Shown in pieces: positions 33,701-45,620 of a stretch of DNA of 64,000 bases. The stretch covers positions 7,018,001 through 7,082,000 of the forward strand of contig NC_045150.1 of assembly GCF_008831285.2 (NCBI RefSeq), written 5' to 3'. Every line of letters begins with the position of its first letter. The first letter of the stretch is position 1. A program made the translations under genes and the position numbers. Under the pieces are notes generated by a model. The model did not search any database. It was not told where the DNA came from and was given only the letters and a program-made list of their open reading frames with translations. This DNA comes from Nymphaea colorata. Lineage: Eukaryota > Streptophyta > Magnoliopsida > Nymphaeales > Nymphaeaceae.

Positions 33701-35665
33701 TCCAGCATGTTGGTGTTACTGAATAAGCACCCTTTATCAATTGTACAAGTCACTAATATGAAGAACATCTCAGGATTTGTTGACAAGAGTTACCGCACAA
33801 CTATGACAAACAACTGCTAACAACTCTCTCTCTCTCTCTCTCTCCCTCTTTCTCTCTCTATCTCTAGCTCTCTCTCTTTCTCATGCCCTAACTTTGTCCA
33901 TGGCTAAGATTTAGAAAACCCCATTTGACTAGGGATAATTAAATTTATTTGATTAATCTATTTTTCCAGAAAGTATTAAACCAATGAAATAAAATTTACT
34001 TTGAAAGACGGTGGACACAAGGAACAGCATGAATATATAAAAGCATGAACCGAGATAATTTAAAATCTCATGCATAATATTCCAGATGAGATGACTTTTC
34101 AATGTTTCTTTGAAAAAGGTTCGCCAGCAAATATGATGCAAATATTTTGAATTTAATATACAACAATGATTTTGAATTCATCACAACTATTAGAGGCCTT
34201 CCAAAAATAAAAACTCCAAAAAGCATCAACAATTCAAAAAAAGCTTCAAAACAAAATAACATGTTGCTGTGGTTGCAACATTTCCAACGAAATTTAACAC
34301 ACATCTTCGAAGACATTCAAAAGTTCATGGACGTGACAACTTGTAATCGGGTTATGGACAATCTTTTATAGGAATATACATTTTGTTGATCATGGAATTG
34401 AACCAAGGTGAGGAACGAAGTGCCTACCACTGACATGAAAAATCAATTGGATCGGCACTCTCGACACTTCAAGCTTTTCAATGACAACCAAGTTACCAAC
34501 CATAATAATCAGTCGGTTCAACCCAGAAGTACCTCCAAAGCCTATTATAATGATTTGGCCGTCATCATATCCATCTCACGGATAGAAAAAACTATTAATT
34601 AAGCAAACAACACTAATATAAGCACGTAATTCTTATAATTCTTTACCCGAAAAATCTGCCTTTAAAACCTCATTTTTTAAAAGTTTTTCTAAGCTCGCAA
34701 GATTTTCATGATAATAATGCCATAAAGATGTTGTCATGAGAGTGCCACGAGTGTTTAAAGTTTCTACGTTTTCTCAAAATTCATTAGACTTAAACCTCAA
34801 AAATTTTTTTCCAGTGCCTCGTGTTATTTTCATAATCTAACCCATAAGCTATCTGAAACACGTCTCAATTCCTCAGCTCAAGTATCTGATTCTCAGCCTT
34901 TGTAAACGCGAACAAAAAAAACCAACTTGGCATAAGCACTGAAAAAAACGAGACTAAATAACGTCGTGGACAAAATTATTAACAACTAAGTCTAGCCATA
35001 ACAAATAGATAAAAGACTCACAATTTAAGCTGCATTCCCAGATTTTGAAGGAAAGCACAGTAGGAATATCTCAAGTACGTCTCTCGATGCAAATCTATGC
35101 CATCCTTCCTTGAAGGAGAGCATCTTTCCAATTCTTCCCTGGACATGAAACCTTGAGATGATTCACGTGAGTTATCACTTGTCGAGACGTTATCTGAATA
35201 ACTTCTTGGCTCGTAGTTGTAGCCAGAAAAGGCCCCAAGGCGATCATCTGCTCTTGTCTGGAAGACGAAACTACTGCTTGTTGATGGTGCATTATACGGA
35301 TTGGCAGTGTGTCTCAACAGCGTAGTAGTAGAGTTGCTATTGATATCACACCAAGAACGATCAGTCCGATCCAAATCCCCAGAACAGAAAGGCGACCTAT
35401 AATTTGTAGCAGATGGATTCTCAATTATCGAGCTCCTCCGTCTCTTATACGCTGGAGGCGCACCGGCCTGCTCATTCTCGCTGAAGAACTCCTGAAACTT
35501 CCAGGTTAGATCATGTACATTGTTATAGTTTCTCACCACCCTTGCATCTCCATCGCAAAACGATGATGACGTTTGGCCAAAATGAGACTTCCCCTGAAAG
35601 GACGAACGCGTATCCTGATACCCGCATTGTGAAGGCACGCGATGATTAGTTAGAGAGAAAGCCAT
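26178..35665 (-). CDS. CYCT1: Cyclin-T (P-TEFb cyclin, plant CYCT1 family)
   Basis: Six coding exons with GT-AG junctions (minus): 35665-35022, 33411-33330, 31760-31635, 31518-31304, 26482-26337, 26209-26178. The sum is 1245 nt, 414 residues plus stop, all in phase. Cyclin T partners a CDKC/CDK9-type kinase that phosphorylates the RNA polymerase II C-terminal domain during elongation, in the nucleus. The first 170 residues are low-complexity and Ser/Asn-rich with a basic KRRR patch. The cyclin fold begins near residue 175: [92 protein letters not shown], and [20 protein letters not shown] in the second repeat, ending [10 protein letters not shown]. The protein stops just after the second cyclin box, so it is a short form. 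The start is the ATG at 35665, three bases after a splice acceptor (TGTCTCAG|GAC). Confidence 0.93.
27617..27718. repeat. (TA)n followed by long (GA)n microsatellite
   Basis: A TA run to about 27641, then an almost pure GA run to 27718, directly to the left of MITE copy 2. Confidence 0.95.
27731..28067. mobile_element. Foldback MITE, copy 2 (in cyclin-T intron 4)
   Basis: Shares with copy 1 (8064-8380) the left arm words AGATCCTCATATAC and GGAATCATCTAG, the centre words GTCAACTTG and TTTTTCAAGA, and the right arm CATCTGATCTC..TTGGAAT..CCTAGATGATTCCCA. The right arm mirrors the left. It again starts beside a (TA)n-containing microsatellite, and the right flank is TATTTATATTTATATA. Two copies, both intronic, establish a family. 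Confidence 0.65.
30032..30192. repeat. Two G-rich tracts closing imperfect tandem repeats
   Basis: Segments beginning TTCTAAAAGG at about 29958 and 30087 both continue with CCTGTGTTAAACTC and end in runs of G (30032-30049 and 30153-30192, the second with several runs of 4-12 G separated by A, C or T). The runs satisfy the simple G-quadruplex pattern on the plus strand, which is the template strand for the cyclin-T gene. Confidence 0.7.
31761..33329. other. Cyclin-T intron 2
   Basis: 1.57-kb intron. Apart from a duplicated copy of the exon-2 end and donor at its start (33241-33300), nothing stands out. Confidence 0.7.
33241..33360. repeat. 61-bp tandem duplication spanning the exon-2 3' end and splice donor of cyclin-T
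   Basis: The block GGAAACTCACAAATCTGTCA (33320-33339), which holds the end of exon 2 and its donor, recurs as GGAAACTCACAAATCTGCCA at 33259-33278. The shared region extends about 20 bp on either side with mismatches. On the minus strand both copies read CATG-CAGATTTGTGAG, so a second donor with an identical core sits 61 bp inside the intron. Confidence 0.85.
33412..35021. other. Cyclin-T intron 1
   Basis: 1.6-kb intron with a CT microsatellite at about 33822-33880. No other feature recognised. Confidence 0.7.
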
Positions 35666-35668
35666 GTC

Positions 35669-36330
35669 CTGAGACACAAAATTAAGGTGCCCAACTCAGC
35701 AATAATCCGTATATGACAATAATTATGGAAAACCAACTCATACGAATTATCTCCCAAGGATTATTATATGATCAAGAAATTACAGTGGCGTATTTCGATT
35801 TCCAACACAAACTTACAAAAAAATCACAATCAAGACGCTTACACAAAAATCAGCATGGCAGTTAAAATATATTACCCACGAAATGTTTTATCCACCCTTC
35901 CAAAACTGAAAATTGAAAGACAGAAGCCAGAACTAGTCCGTAATACGTAATTCCAGTCGAGAAAACACCAACTTCAGTTCCGATGCAAGCGATCACAAAG
36001 ACAGAACGGAAATAAAGATCCAGGCCCTAACACAAGGGCTCATCCCCATATTTGAATTTCTAGCTGGGGCTATTCTTCATGCCAAGATTTCTCAATGGAA
36101 AAAAAGCGATCTTGATGGTCGATCTTTTCTAGATTTGTTGAAGCAAGGTATATTCGTGGGAAACGGCCAAAGAGGGATTTCTCAGAAACAAGAACCAAAG
36201 AAGAAAAGGCGACAGAAATGGAAAAGAAGCTCCTCGGCTTCCGAGAAAATTCACGGACTTCGAGCAGCACGACCAAGGTCGCGTTTCCTCCCCAAGAGAG
36301 AGAGAGAGAGAAGATGGAAATCTCGTTGGT
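35669..36330 (-). promoter_or_regulatory. Cyclin-T 5' leader region with a predicted 5'-UTR intron
   Basis: An acceptor-like TTTTGTGTCTCAG ends at 35669, three bases before the ATG, implying that the leader is spliced. The likely first exon lies in the less AT-rich DNA around 36120-36330. I cannot place its donor or the transcription start with confidence. Confidence 0.4.
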
Positions 36331-37910
36331 GTTGTGGGCTGGTGGTCTGTTTGGGGCCAGCGAGAAAACGGTGGGTGAAGGAGAGTTCGATTATTTTCAT
36401 TCAAAAGCACCAAGATTTGCATCACAATTTAGAAACACCCTCATGTTTGCTTAGCAAAAAAAAACCCTTTTCAAGTAAAACCTCCAAAGATAAGATTCTG
36501 ATTACTTCAAGGCTTAGATGCTCATCAACTTGAGTAACATGTCACAGCGGCGATGCGATTCAAACTCCTTTGAAATGAACCACTCGGTTGCGTTATGCCC
36601 TCTTAAAACAAATTAAAAGTTTATTTTTACAAACTAAAAACTAAGATGTGCTTGTCTGTTGAAAGTTTATTATGTTGAAAAATCAAGTTCTTACAAGCTA
36701 ATAATGACTAAAATCTGCTTGCCAATTTTAAAAAACCACCATTTCATTAAGTTTTCAGAAATTTGTATACATGATGTTCGCAATTTGTCCTCATCTGCAA
36801 ATTTTTACTTGTCTTAGGTAGCGGGCTATGGTGTTGTTGCGATAATGTTCGGTGGATCTTTTGGGGATGAAAATGAAATACTATCTAATATCTGTTTCTC
36901 AATTAAAAAGAAAAATCCGAATCTATAGTCTTTGTTTATGTTAAGAAGAAATGCAAGTTAAATGATGTACTACAGATATAGTAAAGCAAGTCAGAACCTT
37001 TAAAACATAATGACAGAGTTTTGTTTTGGGATGTTTTATGCCTAATAACATTTCTCGTAAATAAGCATTTAAAAAATTAGTGTTTTGTGACCGTGACTTT
37101 TTAAATTTCAATTTTTTTTTTTTATAAAAAAATATGAATACAAATCTTATTCCATATTCAATTTCGGACTCGGCCCGACTCGCTCTTGACTACATCAAAC
37201 TCGCCCATGACTCGGCCCTAACTCATCATAACTTGTCCAATTCAAGTTATTTAAAACTTGACCGAGTTCATGAGTCAACTCACAAGTCAACGAGTCAACC
37301 TAGTGACCTGGTCATCCGATTTGAGTCTGAGTCACGAGTTTGCCAATTATGGTTTGCCCTTTGCCGGATGACGATGGACACTTGTTGCTGTGCATAAAAT
37401 TTTTTCTATTTTTTATTAAAAAACTTTAATTTTACAAGATAAATTTGTAAATTAGTCTTATATTAATTTTTTTTTTTATGAAAGAGACTTGTATGTGACT
37501 TACGTAGAAAAAATGAGGGTTTACTTATGGTAGTTTAAGGTGAGAACTTGTTTGTTATTGGTCCAAAAATCTAGTGGTTCTTCTTGAATATATATATATA
37601 TATACACACACATATATAACACGTCCTAATGAATTGAGGCTGCACTTCTTCCAAATGGAGTGCTAGCGGCCACATACACTGCTGACTCGCTTCACTCAAT
37701 CACTTTGAAGGGCAAAAGAGAGTCTTCATAGGGCAATTGTCACTACTTATGAACCATGACATAAATCATGACATGCAAAGGTACTTCATCTTAATAGGAT
37801 TTGGCAAAACTAAGGGATCATGTAAACTAAAGATAAGTCGACAAGCAACTTTGGGTGTCACATATTTCAAGAATTAGAGTATATGTCTCGTATTTTGTGC
37901 TACTTGAACA
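36331..37910. other. Intergenic, no gene seen
   Basis: Includes a block at 37155-37330 made of repeated GACTCG/GAGTCAAC words, resembling another at about 60880-61180; this is probably a degraded non-autonomous transposon. A (TA)n(CA)n run is at 37589-37615. Confidence 0.45.
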
Positions 37911-37914
37911 ACAG

Positions 37915-38103
37915 GGCCGGAGGCAGGGGCAGACAGAGGCATGGGCGCATGCACCCCTCCGATTTTAGAAGAATTAACATTTTATTTGTTCATTAGTTTA
38001 CCATATACAAATTTTGAAAAATTATGTTTTGGTCCTGTTAAAATTTTAAAACTACAGTGCGACTGCTGCGCCAAAAAAATTCATAGCTCTGCCCCTCACA
38101 CAC
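37915..38103. mobile_element. hAT-Tip100-like MITE
   Basis: Begins CAGGGCCGGAGGCAGGGGC, with GCATGCACCCCTCC further in, and ends ATAGCTCTGCCCCTC. G-rich and C-rich ends in inverted orientation surround an AT-rich centre, the same design as the copies near 17490, 52130 and 63090. Confidence 0.5.
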
Positions 38104-39889
38104 ACCATTCCAACAAGTCTAAGCACAATTGGATATTGAACCACCTAGACAAGTCATATACGTGGCATGGCTGTCACCAATTCACATAAGTCCTATAATG
38201 CCAATAATATTGTCCTCATGTACATATGATGATTAAATAATCAAAATACATGCATTATCATATTATGTTTATGCTACAATATCTAGCATTCCATGACCGC
38301 TGAACCAACAACCACATGTAGTAGTGCACAAAGAAAAAATTAACATACGTGACCCCTTTAGAGTCACCACTAACTATCAATTCATGTCCTATACTATTTA
38401 TACGAATATGCTGAAACACGAACACTTTATGTGTATGATTATACTCTATTCATGCATACAACGATTACAATGATCTTAGCAATTTGAATAATCACAAACA
38501 TTACTACCAAAACTATGTAAGAACAAATTAATACAATAAAATTACTTGTCATCAATTTACAGGCCATTGTTCGATTCAAAATGATGATTAATTAAACAGA
38601 ACAATATTGGAAAAATGGTTCCACAAAGAACAATGATGTGTAAAAACTAGTTTGAAAATATGTACAGTATTAAAACCTAGACTAAAACAATATGGAACCA
38701 GTCTCATAACTTAATGAATTGGTCATAGAACCCTTAGAATTGGTTCAACACCTTATGAACCAAAATAATAGGACATGAAGCCAGTTTTAAACCTTTATGG
38801 ACTGACCCACTTGTTGTCCAAATTGATTAGCAAATGCATAAATTGGCTTAAATAATTCAAACAGGTAAAAGTATTACTAAACCAGTTGAAAACTTCTGTG
38901 AAACAACTTTAAACTCATATTTAATGATTGAAATGGAAACGAATCCTTATGAATTGACTAAAATATGTGACAGACCAATCTCAAACAGTTGTAATATGGT
39001 AAAACTAGAGGACTAAGCAAAACAAGAACAAGTAGCAAGACATGTTTGGGCACTAATTAGCTAAATATTTTCTTACGCAAACACTCTATTTTACACCAGC
39101 TAGTTATACTTCTAAACATGACAAACTTCCTTTGGGAAGTATTGCCATTGCAAATGAGTTAAACACAAGTTGAGTAGTGGTTTCTCCTTATGATGTAAAA
39201 ATTTCAATCTACATATGCTCAATTATTTTAGTGATTATAAGTACAAATTAGCTAGCTTTCTCCATCATCTTGAATATAAATATTCTAAGAATTGCATTCG
39301 ATCTGGTAAAAGATGACATGAACTAGTCAGATCCAATCTTTATGACCTACGTCCAACTAGTCAGATCCAATCTTTATGACCTACATCCAATTATGCTAGA
39401 TGGATCCTGAATGGGTCCTAGTTCCAATCTTGATGCCTAGCCAATCCAGAACAAATTGAATAATATGATCTAGTAATAATAATTTGATCTAGACGAAATA
39501 GGTTTGGGTCGTAAGAAAACTAATTAAATTCAGACTCAAATCTAATCTGGAATTTCTTATTGGATCTTGATTGGGGATTTCGTCCACATAGACGTTAATG
39601 CAACATCTAGAATCCATAATAGGTCCTTGAGTAAATGGATTTAATTATTTAGGTCACAAGTCAACTTGAATTGAATTTCGTTTGACCCAAACTTGATCCA
39701 TTCCCTTTGTTGAATCGATTTGGGTCGAGGTCTAGTATGAAAACTGAATTAGAACCCAACTCAGATGATCCAAATGCAATCCATATGATTTAGTTCGAGT
39801 CCCAACTATTCATTTGAATTTCAGCTATGAATTAAAGATCCATACCAAAGCACTCAAAACCAATCCATTTTAACTTAATTGGATCAATT
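38104..39889. other. Intergenic AT-rich DNA
   Basis: No gene. A 34-bp tandem duplication (AACTAGTCAGATCCAATC...) occupies 39321-39388. Worn GATCC/GGATC-type words suggest old MITE material. Confidence 0.5.
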
Positions 39890-39894
39890 CATAT

Positions 39895-42809
39895 TGTAAC
39901 GCTCGAATCTTTTTGCAGGTGGGTCGGATTGGGTCAAGACCTGGACCCGAACCCACCCGCGTGTGAGCCCGACGCGAGGGAGCTCTTCTCCCTCGTCTCC
40001 CTCTTCGTTCCTTCCTCTGTGGCAGTGCAAGAAGAAACAGGAGGCAGGAGGAACAGCCGACGGCGGAGGGTGTGGTTGCGGCGACCTCTGGGCCCGTGGA
40101 GGAAGGGCGGCGGTGGCGGTGGCTCTCTAGTAAACCCTCCTGACCTCTCTCTCTCTCTCTCCTCCCCTCGCACGCCCACTCTCCCGTGCTATGCCCCTCT
40201 CTTTGCCTCTCCCACTCTCTCGCCCTCTCTGTCTATGCACCTCTTCCCCTTCCCACCAGCTCTCACCTGCACGGTTCCTCTCCTTTGCTGCCCTCTCTTG
40301 TCTCTCCCCTTTTGTCCGAACCCTCACTCTCAATCCCTCCTCTCTGTCAGCGCCCTCTCACACTCATTTTCAGCCTCCCACACAACTATCGTGAGCCTCT
40401 TCTAATGACGGACCCCTCTCTTGAACTCCCTTTTTGTTGTTTTTAGCGAGCAATCCTTGGTGTTGACGCTCAATCGACCATTGGAGGTGGCTGCCGGGAG
40501 CATTGCGGCAGTTTGGACACTTAGATTAGGGTGAGCGAGACTTAATTGAACCTAGATTATTAAATATTATCTATTAGAGCATGTATAATCATTGTTTAAG
40601 CATGCTAGAATTTAGAATTTGATGATTTGGGATGCATGTTAGCGACTTTGCTATTTTGGAAAAACTTGTGACTATGTTGAGAAGACGAGTATCTATGTGT
40701 ATAAGTGTTTTCTAGCATGATGTGTTGATTTTCGAAGCAATAGGGAAGCATGGTAGAGATTTGACGTGGGTGAGAAGATTTAGATTTGTTTTGGAGGGCA
40801 TATGGAACAAGCTTTTGTCAACGGGCGTATTGCGGTTGTTAGTTGGAGGAGAACATGTAAGTTGGGTGTGCTTTTGGGTAGACGCCTCAACTAAAAAAAA
40901 TTAATGAGAAATGTGTTAGTGATGGATTGATCGAAGCATTGAGTTTTGATGTTTGGTGGCAACGTCAAGAAGCTAAGAGGAGGCCTATTGGAGGGCTTGT
41001 AGGTCGACACTACTCGTTGACACCTTCTTGAAGCGATGACATGTGCCTCAATGATTTTGTTTTATATTTGTATGGATTGTGAAACTAACTAATAGAAATC
41101 TTATCTTTGCTTATGTCTGCAGGTACACCGGGCACGTCCCGTCGACCTTGAGCGACCAGATTCGAAGCTTGAGACATTTTGAAGAGTTTTAAAGGCACAC
41201 GACAGGTATGGCAGCATTCCAGGCAAATTCATGTCTAGGGCGAATGTGTGAATGTGTGTTCTTAGGATCGTGAGATCCTACGATTGTGATGTGATTGATT
41301 GATTGTTTTATGAGTGAATGCATGTATGCATGCAAATGATTTGATATATGATATGATTTGTTTCGAAAAGCTATTAGAAGCTTGTTTTGAAAATGTTACG
41401 CATTTACATGTGCATGCTAGTATTGATAACTGTTTAGGTTAGATGAGATGGGGTATCGAGTCGAGTGTCTCCTCGACCGCAAATTGTGCATTAGAAAGCA
41501 TCCTAGAATGATAACTGCATAGGACAGCTACAAGTCCATCATATATCGAGACTACTCTCTATGATTGGGTTGGGCTAAGTTTTTCAAAGATGTGATTGAT
41601 GTGATAGTGGATATGAATGTTGAGTTTTGTTGCATACACATTGCCATCGACAATGATGCAAATGAACGAATTGAAGGGTAGTTGTACCTATATTGTTATG
41701 ACAGCTAGCCAAGATTGTTATTGTTATGTGTAGCACTCATGTGGAGGCAATTGGAGGTGTAAGTTCACTCGTGAAGTGAACCAACCTCATGAGTTAGCCA
41801 GTTATTTTGTGATTGTGCAATTATAATTATAAAAATGAAAGAATAAGAGATGAGAGGCCAGTGATATGTGACTATGTGTTTGGGAGTTGTCCCGCCTTCG
41901 CCACTGGTCTCGCCTGTTCGGAGCGCAGACGGTACAAGGCCCGAGGGTACTGTTGTGTGATGTGTTTGGAGCGTTGGGCTCCCGCCTTCTCAACCTGGGT
42001 GTCATAGGGAAGACTGAGTATCTCTCCTTAGAATTCACACATCCATGAATGAGTGCTCTACCGCTGCAGCGGGTGAATGGATTCATACTATTCTGGGCCA
42101 CCACGGGGTTGTCTCTTGGCTGTATGTCACCCGCGGTATGCATGTTCCTGTGTTTGCACCCACATGAATTGTCAATTCACTGAAATTAATGGAAATAAAA
42201 TGTATGTGATTGATGTACTTGTGAATGATATAGATGAAATAAAATGTTTAAGCATGCGATTGAAATTGTGTTACTATGGCCCTTGAGTGACCTTTACATG
42301 TCGTGGTCTATGTTAAGAGTCTTCTTGGTAAATAATGTGGCTATGTCCTGATACGACATGATGATAGATTGTTTTTATGATTGTTCTCATATTTGAACCC
42401 TACCTAAGAGGGTTTGGACTTTTCCTGCTTGTTGCCAAACTGCGAAGGCTAGGCCTTCTGTTATTTTGTTTTTTTCAGGTTTTGGTGGACCAGATGCAGC
42501 AGTTTGAACAGATGGCTTCACTCATGTCCTACTGGGGAGGTTTTAGGTATTTTGTAGTGCCGGTGCGTCTTATTTTGACTGTATTGATGTCTTATTTTTG
42601 TTAGACATCAATTATATGGTTTGAGGCATTTTTGTCATACACATAGATATGATTTTATACGAATCAAAATTGTTATATAAATGAAAAGTTCCCCCCATTG
42701 TTTTGAATGGCATAGCTCCCTCTTTTTGATTTGTTGTGTGGTCACACTTTAACGCTTTATGTTAGAAAAAAAAATTGTGTTTGAGGGTCAAAAAGGTTGG
42801 GGTGTGATA
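39895..42809 (+). mobile_element. Putative Ty3/gypsy solo LTR, 2.9 kb
   Basis: Starts TGTAACGCTCGAATC at 39895 and ends GGTTGGGGTGTGATA at 42809. These ends match the style of gypsy Tekay/Del LTRs, which start TGTAACGCCCCGA and end GGGGTGTGACA; the last CA has become TA. The flanking pentamers are CATAT (39890-39894) and TATAT (42810-42814), a 4/5 match to a 5-bp target duplication. The length fits that clade. A GC-rich, CT-rich block (about 39930-40400) and a second GC-rich block (about 41880-42150) lie inside, and no pol similarity is seen, so this is one LTR without an internal region. Open frames of up to 158 codons in it have no ATG start or family match. Confidence 0.6.
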
Positions 42810-42814
42810 TATAT

Positions 42815-44164
42815 CCATGATTCCTCATTTGGATTGGATATGGGATTCAGAAGAACAAATCTAGAATTATCTGAATCGGTTGGATATGGATAATTTCCAC
42901 CTAATTTCAGATCCATAACTCCATAATGGATATGGCATAATGGAGGGTAGAGAAACGATCTTGATACAAACCCCAATCTGAATTGAGATCTGGATTTCAC
43001 ATCCAAATCAGATGCTAAAACCTATCTAGAACAACTTAGTGGGATTTATCACTGATCCCACATCCAAATATATGTTCACATGCATCCTATGGAATCATTT
43101 ATTATTAAAAAATTAATTTTGGTTTTTAATATTTATCACATTTATCGTTATGATTGCACAATATGATATTGAGAAAAATGTAGATCGACTCCATTGGAAT
43201 GGTACACAAAGAGTAATTGGTAGATCTCAGATCACTAACTAGGGGACAAAAACCAGACCACTAAAAAATAGACAGTTGAAGTACTCTTTTGTATATTGCA
43301 ACCATATAGATCTAACCTTAAGAATGTTTTGATGAGAATCACACTAAGTTACTCATTTGTTGAGTTTAATTTGTCAATAATTTTTTGAGTTGAATATGTT
43401 TATGTAGTAATAAAAAACTGAATGACTCTTATGACATCAAACTTTGAATAGTAGAAAAATCAATGTTTTTCTTAAAAACAACTTGAACTAAAACATATTT
43501 TTTGTTGAATTAGTAAATACATGTATATTAGAATGTTCATCTACTACTTAAAATACTTTTTTAATAAAAATTTTAGAGGTCTGGTTTTTCTCCCAGTCCT
43601 AAGTGGCCTGAGATATATCATTTAATTTCCGATATACCGATATTTCTCCAGTAAGTACTTGAATTGTTGCAAACATAACTATGAACAAATTGAGGACTCA
43701 TTTTTAATTAATCAAAATCATTCGAACGAATTTATGTGCCCTGCTTTAAAAATTAGAGATTTGCATCTGGAGAAGTTGAAAAAGATAACCTTGAAACGCG
43801 ATTCGTGGTGTCCAACCTTCCTACTTGTCACCATCAAGAAAGGTAGCTTCAGCTTTTCACCAAAACTTGGAGTCGCTGCTCCTGAAAAGAAATCATCCTG
43901 AAACTGTATAAGATAGAGACAAAATGGCTCCATAATTAGAACCTGATGATCTAACTCCTTTATGCGATGTCATGACGGAGAGGGGAAGCGTTGAAGCTTG
44001 GACTAACGCACCTCAATGTATTACATCATATCTGGCGATATGCTGAAAGATTTTTTTGTCCAAACCTAAATGGAGGAATCTACAAATCATTTATAATTTT
44101 ATATATGAACTGAAATCAACAAGCCATTCTATATAGTAGATGTCTCTCTCTCCTTTTTCTTTTT
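42815..44164. other. Intergenic, MITE-like words, no gene
   Basis: 42820-43080 is rich in GGATAT/ATCCA words related to the dispersed GGATATGAAAA family. A 54-codon stretch on the minus strand (43718-43890, after an acceptor-like TTTCAG) looks somewhat protein-like but matches nothing I know. Confidence 0.4.
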
Positions 44165-44593
44165 TTAAATTTCACTATGTGAAAAATAGTTGCAGACAAT
44201 GCATTGAGCAACTGTAGTTGATTTCAACATTATGTACATAATTTTATGTATTAAAGTTGTAGAATGCAACATCCAAGTTACGAACATACCGCTACCATTG
44301 TTAACACCATGCAACTCAAAACCTGATTCAGGTTTCTTTTGTGCGGTAAACCTGAAAAATTTTGGGTCACCAAATAAATAAATAAATAAATAAAAAGAAG
44401 ATAATATAAAAGAGACTCCCAAGAATAGCCCCATGAGAACCCATGTGACTCCCCTGCCGCCATCACTGATGCTGTTGTCCTTTAGAGTTACAAACCTACC
44501 GCGGCAGCCACCTGATATTACGATTCTGCCCTGGGACGTATCTAGATCTGAAAATGCCTCCCACCTCGAGTTTCCCATGGTTTTGGTGATCAT
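44165..44593 (-). CDS. Uncertain ORF, 142 residues, one predicted membrane segment
   Basis: An ATG-start open frame (MITKTMGNSRWEAFSD...) with a hydrophilic Gly/Asp/Ser-rich first 48 residues and one long hydrophobic stretch at about residues 50-75 (WVLMGLFLGVSFILSSFYLF). Part of that stretch is encoded by a TTTA microsatellite, which argues against selection. No homologue is recognised, and no promoter or neighbour supports it. It could be the first exon of an unknown gene or chance. Confidence 0.15.
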   Translation of the reverse strand: MITKTMGNSRWEAFSDLDTSQGRIVISGGCRGRFVTLKDNSISDGGRGVTWVLMGLFLGVSFILSSFYLFIYLFGDPKFFRFTAQKKPESGFELHGVNNGSGMFVTWMLHSTTLIHKIMYIMLKSTTVAQCIVCNYFSHSEI

Positions 44594-44924
44594 TTTCTAG
44601 CTAGGGCTTGTTCGTCAGCCTGTGATGACGTGTTTTGGACTAGCAGATCATGTTTGAGATCATTTGTCCTTTACCGCTGTGCTTATCCCAATTCGATCAG
44701 TGAGATTAAGACCTCAAGTTTTGTGTTTATTTTAATTGCAATTACTCATGTTCTTCGTTTGTTAGTGTAAATTTATTAAACGAGTTAAATTACATGTGAG
44801 CGTATGAACGACAAGGCACAATGACTCAATACCCACCATTAATAATATGCTACCGTTAATATTATTAATATATAAAAGATCCGCAAATTTTCATAAAGTT
44901 TATGGATATGGCAAATTTTACAAT

Positions 44925-45255
44925 TAAAATTCCAAAGCAACTTTGGAAACCCCGGACGGATTGTATGAAGAGTTAGTAATGCCATTTGGGTTATTGAATG
45001 CATTCATGGAATGGTTGGAGAAAATTTGTGGTTATCATGTTTTCCACATCAAACCTATTTCTAATGTTGGTTCATTCAGCATTTTAGCACCATTGTATTT
45101 GTGGCTCAAACTAAAGAAGGCCTTAATGGTGTCCAGTTTTGCTAGACTCCACTAACGATGAAAGTGTTTGTGCTTACCAAAGATTGGAATCAATGCCCTA
45201 AACTAGCTCTACCTGATTCCTTGCATGTCCTTGAGGTTCAATGTGACACCCCGAC
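44925..45255 (+). pseudogene. Ty3/gypsy pol fragment (reverse transcriptase joined to RNase H region)
   Basis: ETPDGLYEELVMPFGLLNA (44946-45002) is the gypsy reverse-transcriptase motif around the VMPFGLxNAP block. After an internal deletion, SNVGSFSILAPL and, following frame damage, PKLALPDSLHVLEVQCD (to about 45245) match the start of the gypsy RNase H region (usual form LALPDF..FEV.CDASG). It is clearly degenerate. Confidence 0.75.
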
Positions 45256-45264
45256 AGGATTGTT

Positions 45265-45620
45265 CATGTCGGGTTGTTAATATATCCGATTTGGATAGGA
45301 TATCCAACCAAACTGTTCTAAAAAAATTGGATATGAAAAAATAATTAAAATCCGACTAAAAAATCATATCATACTCAGATTTGAGAAATGACATCTAATC
45401 AGTTTCAAGTTCATATATATATATATATATTTGATCGGATTAAGATCAGATTTAGTTTTAAATAAATATATTGCACCTAATATCACAAACAAACAAATCA
45501 AGTTTTCAAAATTAATTACAAGATTGGTTTTCATAAAATTATTTTTTCACAAACTTATATATATATATATAAGTTTATTTTACATCTAAACAATATGATC
45601 TAGGTTATATATTTAAACTG
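45265..45620. mobile_element. GGATATGAAAA-family MITE copy
   Basis: Contains ATATCCGATTTGGATAGGATATCC and AAAAATTGGATATGAAAAAA-like text in the same order as the copies at 51890 and 58060 (given here as shared words, not full alignment). The right end is lost among TA repeats. Confidence 0.5.

Noticed and set aside
39929-40446. 158-codon and overlapping open frames with Arg/Gly- and Ser/Leu/Pro-rich text
   Set aside because: No ATG start; CT-rich simple sequence within the putative solo LTR explains the lack of stops.
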